Shown here piece by piece: positions 18,315 through 26,960 of a DNA stretch of 64,000 nucleotides. Every line of letters starts with the position of its first letter. Within the stretch, counting starts at the first letter, position 1. The translations under genes were made by a program, and so were the position numbers. This DNA is from Desulfomonile tiedjei (GTDB lineage Bacteria > Desulfobacterota > Desulfomonilia > Desulfomonilales > Desulfomonilaceae). The notes under the pieces are model-generated. The model was not told the origin of the DNA. It was given only the letters and a program-made list of their open reading frames with translations, and did not search any database. The DNA lies in the NCBI GenBank assembly GCA_016218715.1, contig JACRDG010000039.1:1-64000 (forward strand), written 5' to 3'.

Positions 18315-19817
18315 ATGGAAGGTGATCCCAACGCGGCTCTCTTACAGAAGATCAAGCGGTACGAAATCCTCCGTCCTGTAGGTGAGGGGGGGATGGCCAA
18401 AGTCTACTTTGCTATGGACAAGCTCATCCGGCGGCCGGTAGCAATCAAGGTCTTTTCTCTGGAAGCCCTTCCCGGTGAAGAGGCGAAGATCGAAAAAATC
18501 AAGCGGGATTTCTTCTTGGAAATTCAAACAGCCGGCGTGCTCGTTCATCCCAACATCGTGGTCATGTACGACGTGGGAAAGAAGGGCGAGCTGTTGTACA
18601 TGGTCATGGAGTACGTGTACGGCAAGACGCTCCTGGCCTGTCAGCGCCTGGCGTCCTTCAGCATCAAGAAGGCCATCGAAATCGTGTACGAACTTGCCGT
18701 GGCACTCGATTACGCACACTCCAAAGGTGTGGTTCATCGGGATATCAAGCCGGAAAACATCATTGTCTCGACTCAGGGAGTTCCCAAGATCACCGACTTC
18801 GGGATCGCCCGATTCCAGCGCCATCTGAAGCGCCACCGCCTCGCGCTGGTGGGATCGTCACGCTTTATGTCGCCGGAGCAAGTGTTGATGAGGGAACAGG
18901 ACCATCGAGTCGATATCTATCAGCTTGGCGTGGTCCTCTTTGAACTACTCACGAGACAGACCCCGTTCAAAGGGGTCTCATCGAAAGAGACGCTTTCAAA
19001 GATCTGCACGGAAACCCCACCTCCTCCGGGTCGGATCAACCCCGAGGTTCCGGAACAGGTCGATCGGATCGTGGCGCGCTGCCTGGAAAAATCCCCGGCG
19101 AAACGATTCTCCACCGCCAAGGAGATGGCCGACGCACTTGCAGAAGTCCTGCGGACCGGCATGCATCAAGGGATTGCCCCTGATAGGACGTTGGTTCAAA
19201 GCTTGAAGAAATTCGAGCTGTTCTCGCTCTTCACGGACCAGGAAATCCAGGAACTGGTCAAGGCAGGAGAGTTCGTCACCTGCAAGGCAGGGGAGTACAT
19301 CATCAAGGAAAGCGAGACCGATTCCAATTTCTTCGTGCTGCTCGAAGGGAATGTCAAAGTAGTGAAGAAATCCCGGACGTTGTCGAACTTCCTTCCGGGC
19401 GCGTGCTTCGGCGAAATAGGGGCGTTCGCCAGACAGAAACGGACTGCCGGCGTCCTGGCTGAGGATGACTGCAAGCTGCTCCAGATAAACGCGCTTCTCT
19501 TCAAGCAGCTCGAGCCGCTGGTCCAGCTCAAGATGCTCCATATCGTGCTCAGGCACATGGCCAGCCTTGTCATTTCGTTGGATAGCGAGATCATGTTGTT
19601 GTCGGAAACCCGCGGCGGCGCCAGAGAACAGCCGAACATTTGCCCGGTCTGCGGATTCGACAACAAGGCCCCTATCGATGTGTGCCCGCGGTGCGGCGCC
19701 ATTCCCTCCGCGTACGAGCATCCTGCTGCCGGTCCGGAACCGAGCCCGGTCCCCACAAGCTCAGCCCGACCGGAACCCCACGCGCATCCTCCCCGTGGAG
19801 ACCGGGTCGTTGAATAG
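18315..19817 (+). CDS. Ser/Thr protein kinase fused to a cyclic-nucleotide-binding domain and zinc ribbon
   Basis: About 500 residues in three parts. The N-terminal Hanks-type kinase domain (about 13-280) has the glycine loop GEGGMAKVYFAMD, VAIK lysine, HRDIKPEN, DFG in ITDFGIAR and MSPEQ, so it should be active. Residues about 300-420 form a cNMP-binding domain with GEIGAFARQKRTAG, which keeps the Glu and Arg expected for phosphate/ribose contact. The end has a CPVCGF ... CPRCG zinc ribbon and a Pro-rich tail. No transmembrane segment is seen, so it appears cytoplasmic. ATG 18315 follows GGTGAG; GTG 18288 is possible. This domain order suggests phosphorylation gated by a cyclic nucleotide. 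Confidence 0.85.
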   Translation: MEGDPNAALLQKIKRYEILRPVGEGGMAKVYFAMDKLIRRPVAIKVFSLEALPGEEAKIEKIKRDFFLEIQTAGVLVHPNIVVMYDVGKKGELLYMVMEYVYGKTLLACQRLASFSIKKAIEIVYELAVALDYAHSKGVVHRDIKPENIIVSTQGVPKITDFGIARFQRHLKRHRLALVGSSRFMSPEQVLMREQDHRVDIYQLGVVLFELLTRQTPFKGVSSKETLSKICTETPPPPGRINPEVPEQVDRIVARCLEKSPAKRFSTAKEMADALAEVLRTGMHQGIAPDRTLVQSLKKFELFSLFTDQEIQELVKAGEFVTCKAGEYIIKESETDSNFFVLLEGNVKVVKKSRTLSNFLPGACFGEIGAFARQKRTAGVLAEDDCKLLQINALLFKQLEPLVQLKMLHIVLRHMASLVISLDSEIMLLSETRGGAREQPNICPVCGFDNKAPIDVCPRCGAIPSAYEHPAAGPEPSPVPTSSARPEPHAHPPRGDRVVE

Positions 19818-20112
19818 GGCATTCTCTCTAGGCGCCTGTTCGCTCGTTCAGCCCAAGAAATTATAGGCAAGATGCCTGTCCCACCAATCGAGCCGGCGCG
19901 CCCTCGATTACCACAAGTGCCCGAATTCGCGAATACAGCGTCTTCCTCGGAGTCCCTGTCCTGGGTTCTTCAGTGAGGCTGGCGTTCTGCCGGTTAGTCT
20001 TCTCCATCCGCGGCATCCCGGTAGCCGATTCCTGACCCTCTCTCTCTTCACGAACTAACCCAATGATGGTAGGTAATCGCGTGTGGAAAAGACTCGGAAC
20101 GGAAAGGGACAG
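19818..20112. repeat. Intergenic gap with two fragments of dispersed repeat family 2
   Basis: A 3' fragment (19865-19888, AGGCAAGATGCCTGTCCCAC) is followed at about 19938-20000 by a degenerate 5' portion with GTCCCTGTCCTGGGTTCTTC and GGCGTTCTGCCGG. Complete copies are at 26799 and 57281. Here the halves appear in swapped order, suggesting decay or rearrangement. No gene is seen. Confidence 0.55.
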
Positions 20113-21459
20113 ATGACCGATCCACGTTCACTCTTTGCTGGGAAAAAGATCACGGTCATGGGTCTGGGATTGCTCGGCCGCGGACTCGGGGACACGCTGT
20201 TCCTCGTACGCTGCGGAGCACAGGTGACAGTAACCGACCTGAAAAGCGCGGACCAACTGGCACCTTCGTTGGAAAAACTCGACGGACTCCCCATCAGGCT
20301 GCGGTTGGGCCGACACGAACCCGAGGATTTTGCCAGCGCGGACATGATCCTGCGTAACGCGGACGTGCCTCATTCGTCCCCTTTTCTCGCTATGGCCCGA
20401 GAAAACCGGGTGCCGGTGGAAATGGATGAGAGCCTCTTTTGCAAACACTTCCGCGGGCGTGTTGTGGGAGTTACCGGGACCAGGGGCAAGACCACCACGA
20501 CCATGCTCATCCACCGAATTCTCTCTGCCATAAACCCAAGAACATTTCTTTCCGGCAATATCATGGGCTGTGCGACGCTCCCGCTGCTGGAAACAGCCGG
20601 AGCCGACGACACCGTGGTTCTCGAGCTTTCCAGTTGGCAACTCCAAGGGTTTCACGATGCCCGCATCTCGCCGCACGGGTCGGTATTCACCAACGTCTAT
20701 CCGGACCACCTGAACCGGTACACGGGGATGGACGCCTATATCGAGGACAAGAAAGCGATCTTCCTGTACCAGCAGGCGGATTCCTTTTGCCTCTTCAACC
20801 GCGACCAGCCGGAATCGGAGGAGTTGGCAGCCGAGGCGCCCGCGGGTAGGTATTTTTTCAGCGCACAGGATGTCCCCGCGGACTGGCGCATCAAGCTCCC
20901 CGGTGTGCACAACCGGGAAAACGTCGCAGCAGCGATCTGCTTGACCCGGCGCCTTGGCGTCCCGGACGAGGTGATCCGCTCGGCGGTCGAGGGCTTTGAC
21001 GGCGTGGAACATCGCCTCCAGTGGCTGGGAGAATGGCAGGGCATCGGATTCGTCAACGATTCAACCAGCACCACGCCGGTAGCTGGCTGCGCCGCGCTCC
21101 GGTCGGTCTCGGGGAAACGCATACTCCTGATCGCGGGCGGCTCGGACAAAAAGCTCGACTTGCTCCCCTTTGCTCGGGCCGCTGCCGAGCGCTCGGCAAA
21201 GATCGCCCTTCTGGAAGGCACAGCCACAGACGCGCTGCATCAGCATCTCATTTCCGCGGGCGGAGGAGACAAGGTGGTAGGCCGATTCGGCAACCTCCGC
21301 GATGCAGTGCTCCGACTCGTCGATCAAGCCGTTGCAGGCGATGTAGTGCTGTTATCCCCAGCCTGCGCGTCGTTCGGGATGTTCCAGAACGAATTCCACC
21401 GGGGAGAAACCTTCATCCAAATCGTACGGGGACTCATGGGCGAGGGCGACGATCGATAA
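20113..21459 (+). CDS. murD: UDP-N-acetylmuramoylalanine--D-glutamate ligase (MurD family)
   Basis: MurD adds D-Glu to UDP-MurNAc-L-Ala in peptidoglycan synthesis. The 448 residues show an N-terminal Rossmann-like domain (VMGLGLLGRGLGDTL), the ATP loop GVTGTRGKTTT, central VLELSSWQLQGF and TNVYPDHLNRYTGMDAY, and the C-terminal Mur-ligase domain with NDSTSTTPVAG, LIAGGSDKKLD and LLSPACASFGMF. ATG 20113 follows GGAAAGGGAC; a GTG ten codons earlier is possible. It is far from any mra/dcw cluster genes, so it is either a relocated murD or a second paralogue. The catalytic motifs look intact. Confidence 0.85.
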   Translation: MTDPRSLFAGKKITVMGLGLLGRGLGDTLFLVRCGAQVTVTDLKSADQLAPSLEKLDGLPIRLRLGRHEPEDFASADMILRNADVPHSSPFLAMARENRVPVEMDESLFCKHFRGRVVGVTGTRGKTTTTMLIHRILSAINPRTFLSGNIMGCATLPLLETAGADDTVVLELSSWQLQGFHDARISPHGSVFTNVYPDHLNRYTGMDAYIEDKKAIFLYQQADSFCLFNRDQPESEELAAEAPAGRYFFSAQDVPADWRIKLPGVHNRENVAAAICLTRRLGVPDEVIRSAVEGFDGVEHRLQWLGEWQGIGFVNDSTSTTPVAGCAALRSVSGKRILLIAGGSDKKLDLLPFARAAAERSAKIALLEGTATDALHQHLISAGGGDKVVGRFGNLRDAVLRLVDQAVAGDVVLLSPACASFGMFQNEFHRGETFIQIVRGLMGEGDDR

Positions 21460-21486
21460 TCGACAGACGAGGGATCAGACGCGAAA

Positions 21487-21520
21487 GGAGGAACCCTTCA
21501 TAAATGAGCAAGGTTCCTCC
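21487..21520. terminator. Bidirectional hairpin between murD and a zinc-ribbon gene
   Basis: GGAGGAACC (21487-21495) pairs with GGTTCCTCC (21512-21520) around a 16-base loop. It lies between convergent genes and could terminate both. It belongs to the same G-rich hairpin class as 51-84. Confidence 0.65.
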
Positions 21521-21545
21521 GGTGAATTTGGTCAGATAGATTGGA

Positions 21546-21746
21546 CTACTTAAGCTGGCTTCCACCTGCTTCGAGGCTACAGACGGTAAAGTCAACCGGT
21601 TGCTTGCACCCTTTGCAGGTATGCGGTTTGTCGAACTCATCCGAGAAAATCTCGATCTCTTTGCCGCAGTTAGGACACTTGCAAGTAAAGGACGAGAGAT
21701 TCTTGTGTGCTTGAAGACCTGGACAATGCATCGGTGTGTTGCTCAT
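21546..21746 (-). CDS. Small zinc-ribbon protein
   Basis: A 66-residue cysteine-rich protein: CKCPNCGKEIEIFSDEFDK followed by CKGCKQPVDF gives two CxxC knuckles typical of a zinc ribbon, with additional Cys residues near the ends. I do not recognise a named family. ATG 21746 is chosen because AGGGG lies seven bases upstream; an ATG 11 codons earlier lacks this. It follows merR on the same strand after about 60 bases and may share its transcript. It probably binds zinc; role unknown. Confidence 0.7.
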   Translation of the reverse strand: MSNTPMHCPGLQAHKNLSSFTCKCPNCGKEIEIFSDEFDKPHTCKGCKQPVDFTVCSLEAGGSQLK

Positions 21747-21806
21747 TTCCTGACCCCTTATCGTTTTTATGATGAGCATGCACTCCCATAGGGAGCGGCG
21801 TCAACA

Positions 21807-22241
21807 CTATCCTTCCAGGATGGATCTGAGTTCCTTCAATTCTTTCTTTATCTCGAGAAGGATTTCCCGGTAATCGGAGCGGTCCGAGAAATGCGGATTC
21901 TCGCTCTTGCTTTCCAGGATTTCGATTTCCTCTTTGGCTTTGAGCACCGTTTTTTCTGGGGTTTTCTTAGCCTTCTTCTCGGCAGCGGACTGCTTCTTCA
22001 TCTCTTGGAGACGCTTTTTCGCACCCGCTATGGTGAACTTCTCATCATAGAGTAGATGCTTGATCTCCATAAGAAGTTCCAGGTCCTTCTTGTGATAGAG
22101 ACGTTGGCGTGCACGCGTCCGAGTCGGCTTGAGGATCTTGAATTCAGACTCCCAATACCTCAGAACATACGGTTCTACGTCGAGGATTTCACTGACTTCG
22201 CCGATTTTGAAGTACTGTTTTTCGGGAATTGCGACAGTCAT
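21807..22241 (-). CDS. MerR-family transcriptional regulator
   Basis: A 144-residue DNA-binding protein. The winged helix is YFKIGEVSEILDVEPYVLRYWE, followed by RQRLYHKKDLELLMEIKHLL, the standard MerR wing and second helix. The remaining 60-70 residues are Lys/Glu-rich and predicted coiled coil (ending REILLEIKKELKELRSIL), with no cysteine effector site. A MerR gene behind pheST is a recurrent arrangement in Desulfobacterota, often with ihfA in between; ihfA is absent here. It follows pheT by 108 bases. Target genes cannot be predicted. Confidence 0.88.
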   Translation of the reverse strand: MTVAIPEKQYFKIGEVSEILDVEPYVLRYWESEFKILKPTRTRARQRLYHKKDLELLMEIKHLLYDEKFTIAGAKKRLQEMKKQSAAEKKAKKTPEKTVLKAKEEIEILESKSENPHFSDRSDYREILLEIKKELKELRSILEG

Positions 22242-22349
22242 AACTTGACCACCCCTAAGATGAATGAGAACCCATCCAACTGGATCCTACGCAGTGCATA
22301 GGAGAATGACCGTTCAGCCTGACGCCCTCCCGAATGCCCCTGGCTTGTG

Positions 22350-24761
22350 TCATTCCCTCATCATGGCGCCCAATTCCGCCTGGAGAGCAGTGACCACACG
22401 AGAATGAATAGCCTGGACCTCCTCGTCGGTCAACGTTCTCTCTTCGGATTGGTATCGTATCCGGAAGGCCACACTTTGGTACCCCTCCGGGATAGATTCT
22501 CCTCGATAAATATCAAATAAAACCACGGAGGCAATGATATCATGCCCAAGGCGTGAAATCAACTGTTTAATCTTTTCTCCTGAACATTTTTCTTCAACGA
22601 TGATTGATAAATCCCTCTCTATATAAGGGTAGCGAGGGATCGGTCTGAAAACCGTCTCCTTGCGGCTCCGAATAAACAGAGGCTCCAGGAGAATCTCGAA
22701 AATATATGGGTTTCCGGACAGATCGTGTTCTCGGATCTTCGACGGGGTCAGTTCCCCCAGGAAGCCGATTACCGCTCCGTCGAGCACCAGATCCGCGGAT
22801 TTCCCAGGGTGGAGGAAGGCCAGATTGGACGGGACGAACGCGACATCGGTGACGTTGAATCCCTCGAACAGCGTTTCAAGCGCGCCCTTCACGTCGTAGA
22901 AGTCGATTATCTCCTCACGCACCACGTTCCAGAGTTGCGCGTGTCGAGCCCCGACCGCGAGTCCTGCGAGCCTCAGCTCTTCCTGGGGAAGATCAGCGCC
23001 TGCCACCGGGGAAAAGGTCCTCCCCACTTCGTAGATCTTCAAATCGTCGAGCCTGAAGCTCATGTTGCGCTTGAGGGTCGATAGCAAGCCCGGCAGAAGC
23101 GAGGTTCTCATCACCGCGTAGTCTTCCGTCAGCGGATTCATCAGGGGAAGGGATCCGGCCTCGGCGTTGCGCCACGGGAACTCCCTGGCCTGGGCGGCAG
23201 ATACGAAGGACATGTTGATGACCTCGGTGAATCCCGCAGCGTTCATCAACCCGTTTGCAGCTCGAACCCGGTCGTGATCTTTCCTCGTGTTGTCTGCGGC
23301 AGACCGGTACTGAGGCGTCGAGATCGGAATGTTCTGAAAGCCGTGGACTCGGGCAACTTCTTCTGCCGCGTCCACATCACGCTCCAGATCCCACCGCCAC
23401 GATGGCGGCGTGACGGTCAACGTTTCCTCCGCGTCGTTCGTCATTTCGCAGGAAATACCCAGGCGTTCAAGGTACGACGCCATTTGCATAGCGGTGAGCG
23501 AGATGCCCAACAGGCTGTTCACCTTCGCGGGTCTGACTGGCAAGGGTTGCCTTACGATAGGGGCCTCGTACACGTCCACATGTCCGTCGAGGAGGGTGCC
23601 GCCTGCCAGCTTCTGAATGAGCTGGGCCGCGCGATGAGCTGCCCGGGCCGTCTCTTCGGGGTCGACCCCGCGCTCCATCCGGAACGAGGCCTCGGTTCCC
23701 ATTCCCAGGGCCTTGGCGGTCCTGCGAATACCGAATCGCTCGAAGCACGCGCTCTCGATGAGTACCGTGGTCGTCGCGTCACTGATCTCGGAATTGAGCC
23801 CGCCCATTATCCCGGCAAGGGCTACCGCTCGTTTGCCGTCCCGGATCATGAGTGCATTTTCCGGTAGCTGTCGCTCGACACCGTCGAGGGTGACGAAGGT
23901 TTCTCCGGGCTCGGAGCGCCGCACCACGATCCTCCCCTCTTCCAGCAATGAGTAGTCGAACGCGTGCAGCGGTTGCCCGAATTCGATGCAGATCAGGTTC
24001 GTCACGTCCACGACGTTGCTGATCGGGCGCACTCCGGATCGGCTGACGCGCAGGCGAACTTCGAAGGGTGAAGGCCCGATGCGCAGACCTTCGACCATGG
24101 TGGCCACGTAACGCGGGCATAGGTCTGCATCGGGCACGTCGATCCGGCATTTCTCGCTCACGGGGATCGAGCCTCGCGAAAGTGCCACGTCGGGAACGCC
24201 CAGCGGCTTCCCCGAGAGCGCCGCGACCTCACGGGCGATGCCGACCACGGACAGGCAATCCCCTCGATTGGGAGTCACCGAGGTCTCGAGGATCGCGTCC
24301 TTGATGAACGGGAGCGCCTCGGCCAACGGCAGCCCCACTGGGGTGCCGGAGCTGAACGCCAGGATACCGGCGGCGTCTTCTCCCAGGCCGAGTTCCTTCT
24401 CCGAGCAGATCATCCCAGGAGAGACGACGCCTTTGATCGCTCGCTCCTCCATGACCAGACCCGAAGGAAGCTTCGCACCGGGCGCCGCGTAGGGAACGAT
24501 CTGACCCACCTGGATGTTGGGCGCGCCGCACACCACTACGACCGCCCGGTCCCCGAGGCTGATGCGGGCGAGACTCAACTTCTCCGCGGACGGATGAGGA
24601 GATATCTCCACGATACTCGCGGTGTATACGCCATCGAGCCCTTCGCCTACATGCGTGACCGAATCGACCTCGATTCCGCCCATGGTCAGGAGATCGGCGA
24701 CCTCCTCCGCGGACAGATCGATCTCTACGAACTCTTTCAGCCAGTTCAAGCTGACGAGCAT
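22350..24761 (-). CDS. pheT: Phenylalanyl-tRNA synthetase, beta subunit
   Basis: The large subunit of the (alpha-beta)2 PheRS that charges tRNA-Phe. The 803 residues run through the N-terminal EMAP-like tRNA-binding domain (about 40-150, with VVVCGAPNIQVGQIVPYA), B3/B4 editing region (around LHAFDYSLLEEGRIVVRR), B5 domain and the C-terminal anticodon-binding ferredoxin-like domain (RDLSIIVEE). Its length is normal. The ATG at 24761 has AGGGG upstream. It follows pheS by 35 bases and should be cotranscribed. Confidence 0.97.
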   Translation of the reverse strand: MLVSLNWLKEFVEIDLSAEEVADLLTMGGIEVDSVTHVGEGLDGVYTASIVEISPHPSAEKLSLARISLGDRAVVVVCGAPNIQVGQIVPYAAPGAKLPSGLVMEERAIKGVVSPGMICSEKELGLGEDAAGILAFSSGTPVGLPLAEALPFIKDAILETSVTPNRGDCLSVVGIAREVAALSGKPLGVPDVALSRGSIPVSEKCRIDVPDADLCPRYVATMVEGLRIGPSPFEVRLRVSRSGVRPISNVVDVTNLICIEFGQPLHAFDYSLLEEGRIVVRRSEPGETFVTLDGVERQLPENALMIRDGKRAVALAGIMGGLNSEISDATTTVLIESACFERFGIRRTAKALGMGTEASFRMERGVDPEETARAAHRAAQLIQKLAGGTLLDGHVDVYEAPIVRQPLPVRPAKVNSLLGISLTAMQMASYLERLGISCEMTNDAEETLTVTPPSWRWDLERDVDAAEEVARVHGFQNIPISTPQYRSAADNTRKDHDRVRAANGLMNAAGFTEVINMSFVSAAQAREFPWRNAEAGSLPLMNPLTEDYAVMRTSLLPGLLSTLKRNMSFRLDDLKIYEVGRTFSPVAGADLPQEELRLAGLAVGARHAQLWNVVREEIIDFYDVKGALETLFEGFNVTDVAFVPSNLAFLHPGKSADLVLDGAVIGFLGELTPSKIREHDLSGNPYIFEILLEPLFIRSRKETVFRPIPRYPYIERDLSIIVEEKCSGEKIKQLISRLGHDIIASVVLFDIYRGESIPEGYQSVAFRIRYQSEERTLTDEEVQAIHSRVVTALQAELGAMMRE

Positions 24762-24796
24762 TTCTTTCTACCCCTTCAGCGACCGTATCGATTGAC

Positions 24797-25813
24797 TCAA
24801 AATTGGTTGAGAAACCGCATGTCGTTTTCGTAAAACAGGCGGATATCGGGTATCCCGTACTTGAGCATTGCCACGCGCTCGACTCCCAGGCCGAATGCGA
24901 AGCCCGAATAGATCTCCGGATCGTAATTGACGAAGCCGTACAGCGCCGGATCGACCATTCCCGAACCGAGGATCTCGAGCCATCCGGTGAACGAGCAGGT
25001 CCTGCAACCGCTGCCGCCGCAGATCACACATTGGATGTCCACTTCGGCCGACGGCTCGGTGAACGGGAAGAAGCTCGGCCGAAACCTCAGGTTCAAGTGC
25101 GGCCCGAAATACTCGTGCACGAACGCGGTGAGTATCCCCTTCAGGTCTGCCAGAGATATGTTCCGGTCCACCCACAACCCTTCGACCTGCATGAACATCG
25201 GGGAATGGGTGATGTCCGCGTCACGCCGGTAGACCTTGCCGGGACAGATCACCCGGACCGGCGGCTGCTGCTGCTCCATGGTCCGGATCTGAACCGGCGA
25301 CGTGTGGGTCCTGAGCACCACGTTGTCCGAGAAGTAGAACGTGTCCTGCATGTCCCGGGCCGGGTGGTCCTTGGGGATGTTGAGGGCCTCGAAATTGTAA
25401 TAATCGAGCTCGACTTCAGGACCCTCGGCCAGTTGGAAGCCCAGGCCTGCAAACACCTGGATCAACTCCTGGGTAACCCGGTTGAGGATGTGACTCCGCC
25501 CGGACAGAGACCTGCGCCCGGGAAGGGTTACGTCGATGAATTCCGACGCGAGCTTCGCCCGTTCGGCTCGTTCCCGGAGAGCAGCCTCCGCGCGATCGAA
25601 CTCCTGCTCCAGTTGACTCTTAAGCGTATTGGCCAGTTGTCCGACCTGCGTCCGCTCTTCAGGAGCGAGGTCTTTCAAACCCCGGAGGATGCCGGTCAAG
25701 TCACCCTTACGGCCGAGAATGCGGGTCCTGACGTCCGCAAGCTCCTTCTCGTCCATGAGGCCCGCAATCTGCGTGAGGGCTCTTTCCCTTAGCTGCTGAA
25801 GCTGATCTTTCAT
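24797..25813 (-). CDS. pheS: Phenylalanyl-tRNA synthetase, alpha subunit
   Basis: The catalytic class II subunit of PheRS, 338 residues. The N-terminal coiled coil (1-90) is followed by motif 2 and the Phe pocket ([33 protein letters not shown]) and motif 3 ([14 protein letters not shown]). A Cys-rich [13 protein letters not shown] insert is typical of bacterial PheS. The start ATG 25813 has AGGGG upstream. The 116-base spacer after rplT contains a terminator-like hairpin at 25831-25854, suggesting that expression relative to rplT is attenuated. Confidence 0.97.
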   Translation of the reverse strand: MKDQLQQLRERALTQIAGLMDEKELADVRTRILGRKGDLTGILRGLKDLAPEERTQVGQLANTLKSQLEQEFDRAEAALRERAERAKLASEFIDVTLPGRRSLSGRSHILNRVTQELIQVFAGLGFQLAEGPEVELDYYNFEALNIPKDHPARDMQDTFYFSDNVVLRTHTSPVQIRTMEQQQPPVRVICPGKVYRRDADITHSPMFMQVEGLWVDRNISLADLKGILTAFVHEYFGPHLNLRFRPSFFPFTEPSAEVDIQCVICGGSGCRTCSFTGWLEILGSGMVDPALYGFVNYDPEIYSGFAFGLGVERVAMLKYGIPDIRLFYENDMRFLNQF

Positions 25814-25830
25814 CGTCCCCTCATCAAACG

Positions 25831-25854
25831 AAAAAGCGGTCCGATCAGACCGCT
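25831..25854 (-). terminator. Attenuator-like hairpin with T-run just upstream of pheS
   Basis: On the leftward strand AGCGGTC and GACCGCT pair around six bases and are followed directly by TTTTT, a classical intrinsic terminator, ending only 17 bases before the pheS ATG. An upstream GTCCGC/GCGGAC pairing could compete with it. No Phe-rich leader peptide with a start codon and no T-box sequence were found in the 75-base spacer. Confidence 0.7.
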
Positions 25855-25929
25855 GTCCGCCCGAGGAACGACCTGTGCCGAGCGGACGGTTTCCGAGTGT
25901 CTTGCGAATGAGCTTTCAGAAGATCGGCT

Positions 25930-26289
25930 TCACGCCTCGAGCGCGGTTCTCGCTTGCTGCACCAGGCTGGTGAACGCGGCGGGATCCGCAATGGCCATGT
26001 CCGAGAGCACCTTGCGATCCAGAATGATCTCGGCCTTTTTCAACCCTTCAATGAAGCGGTTGTACGGGAGGCCGTTCAGACGGGTGCCTGCGCTGATACG
26101 GGCGATCCACAGCTGCCGAAAGTCCCGCTTGCGCGTCCTTCGGTCACGGTACGCGTAGACGAGGGCTCGCTCGACGGTTTCCTTGGCTTGCTTCAGGGTC
26201 CTGCTGCGGCCCCCTACGTATCCTTTGGCCGCTTTCATGATTTTTCTGCGCCGGGCTCTGCTGGCAGGCGCGCATCGTACTCTGGGCAT
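25930..26289 (-). CDS. rplT: 50S ribosomal protein L20
   Basis: L20 binds 23S rRNA early in large-subunit assembly and in many bacteria represses its own operon. The 119-residue sequence is very basic and matches the family throughout, including AAKGYVGGRSR, RDRRTRKRDFRQLWIARI and GLPYNRFIEGLKKA. It follows rpmI after 79 bases. Start MPRVRC is the normal family start. pheS lies downstream beyond a terminator-like hairpin. Confidence 0.98.
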   Translation of the reverse strand: MPRVRCAPASRARRRKIMKAAKGYVGGRSRTLKQAKETVERALVYAYRDRRTRKRDFRQLWIARISAGTRLNGLPYNRFIEGLKKAEIILDRKVLSDMAIADPAAFTSLVQQARTALEA

Positions 26290-26368
26290 TACTGACTCCT
26301 TCTATGAACGGACAGCCGCACATGGTGCGTGACGCAGGCCAGCGCGCGGCCGAGCGTCCCGCGTCTCC

Positions 26369-26566
26369 TCATGCGTAGGGGAGGAGGCGTCTGATCTGCA
26401 CGGCGTCGCTGGCGTCTATGAGGGTGTTTTTCCTCAGGTTCCTCTTCCGCTTGGCGGCCTTACTCGTGAGGATGTGGCTGTGACCGGCCTTTTTCCTCTT
26501 GATCTTGCCGCTCTTGAGCACGGTGAATCTCTTGGCCGCGCCTCGACACGTCTTGATTTTTCGCAT
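26369..26566 (-). CDS. rpmI: 50S ribosomal protein L35
   Basis: A 65-residue basic ribosomal protein with the family pattern KIKTCRGAAKRFTVLKSGKIKRKKAGHSHIL and the ending RRLLPYA. I use ATG 26566 with GGGAG eight bases upstream; the frame is open to 26623 but the normal L35 length fits the shorter form. infC, which usually precedes rpmI, is not present upstream: the next 390 bases lack any IF3-like frame. Confidence 0.97.
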   Translation of the reverse strand: MRKIKTCRGAAKRFTVLKSGKIKRKKAGHSHILTSKAAKRKRNLRKNTLIDASDAVQIRRLLPYA

Positions 26567-26633
26567 CGTGAAATCTCCCATACCGCGAAGCAGGACCCAC
26601 CCCGGCTCGCGATCAAGAAACATTAAACTTTTT

Positions 26634-26662
26634 TATATACCGTATCTGCCCTCTGCAGGCAA
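26634..26662 (-). promoter_or_regulatory. Candidate sigma-70 promoter for rpmI-rplT-pheST
   Basis: On the leftward strand TTGCCT (26662-26657), a 17-base spacer, and TATATA (26639-26634) precede the rpmI start by about 70 bases, leaving a leader of about 60 bases. The -10 box matches the consensus at four positions. Confidence 0.5.
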
Positions 26663-26960
26663 ACCCTTTTCTCTCGGGAGGGCAATTATTCAATTATCCC
26701 GGTCAAATCCATCCCTGCCTCTGTGGCCATGACTAAAGGCCTTGTTGGCCTAAGTGCTGGATGGCGCAAATACGGTGTCTCATTTGGCGTCCCTGTCCTT
26801 GGCTGTTCAGTGGGTCCGGCATCCTGCCGGGCCATGAGGAAATGACAGGCGGGACGCCCGTCCCACCAATACAGCCAGAGAGGCCGTGGTAGTTGACACA
26901 AACCGCGTCCCACGGGAATCCGCGACCATATTGATGAAAAGACGCACTGAGTCCGTTTGA
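26663..26960. repeat. Gap with complete copy of dispersed repeat family 2 (26799-26869)
   Basis: The unit begins TTGGCTGTTCAGTGGGTCC and ends CGCCCGTCCCACCAA. It contains two hairpins, CCGGCATCCTGCCGG and GACAGGCGGGACGCCCGTC. A near-identical unit is at 57281-57351. Nothing else coding is seen between the rpmI promoter and the SGNH gene end. Confidence 0.7.

Noticed and set aside
26600-26960. Hidden infC with unusual start codon
   Set aside because: No frame shows IF3 motifs; the region holds a repeat and a promoter.
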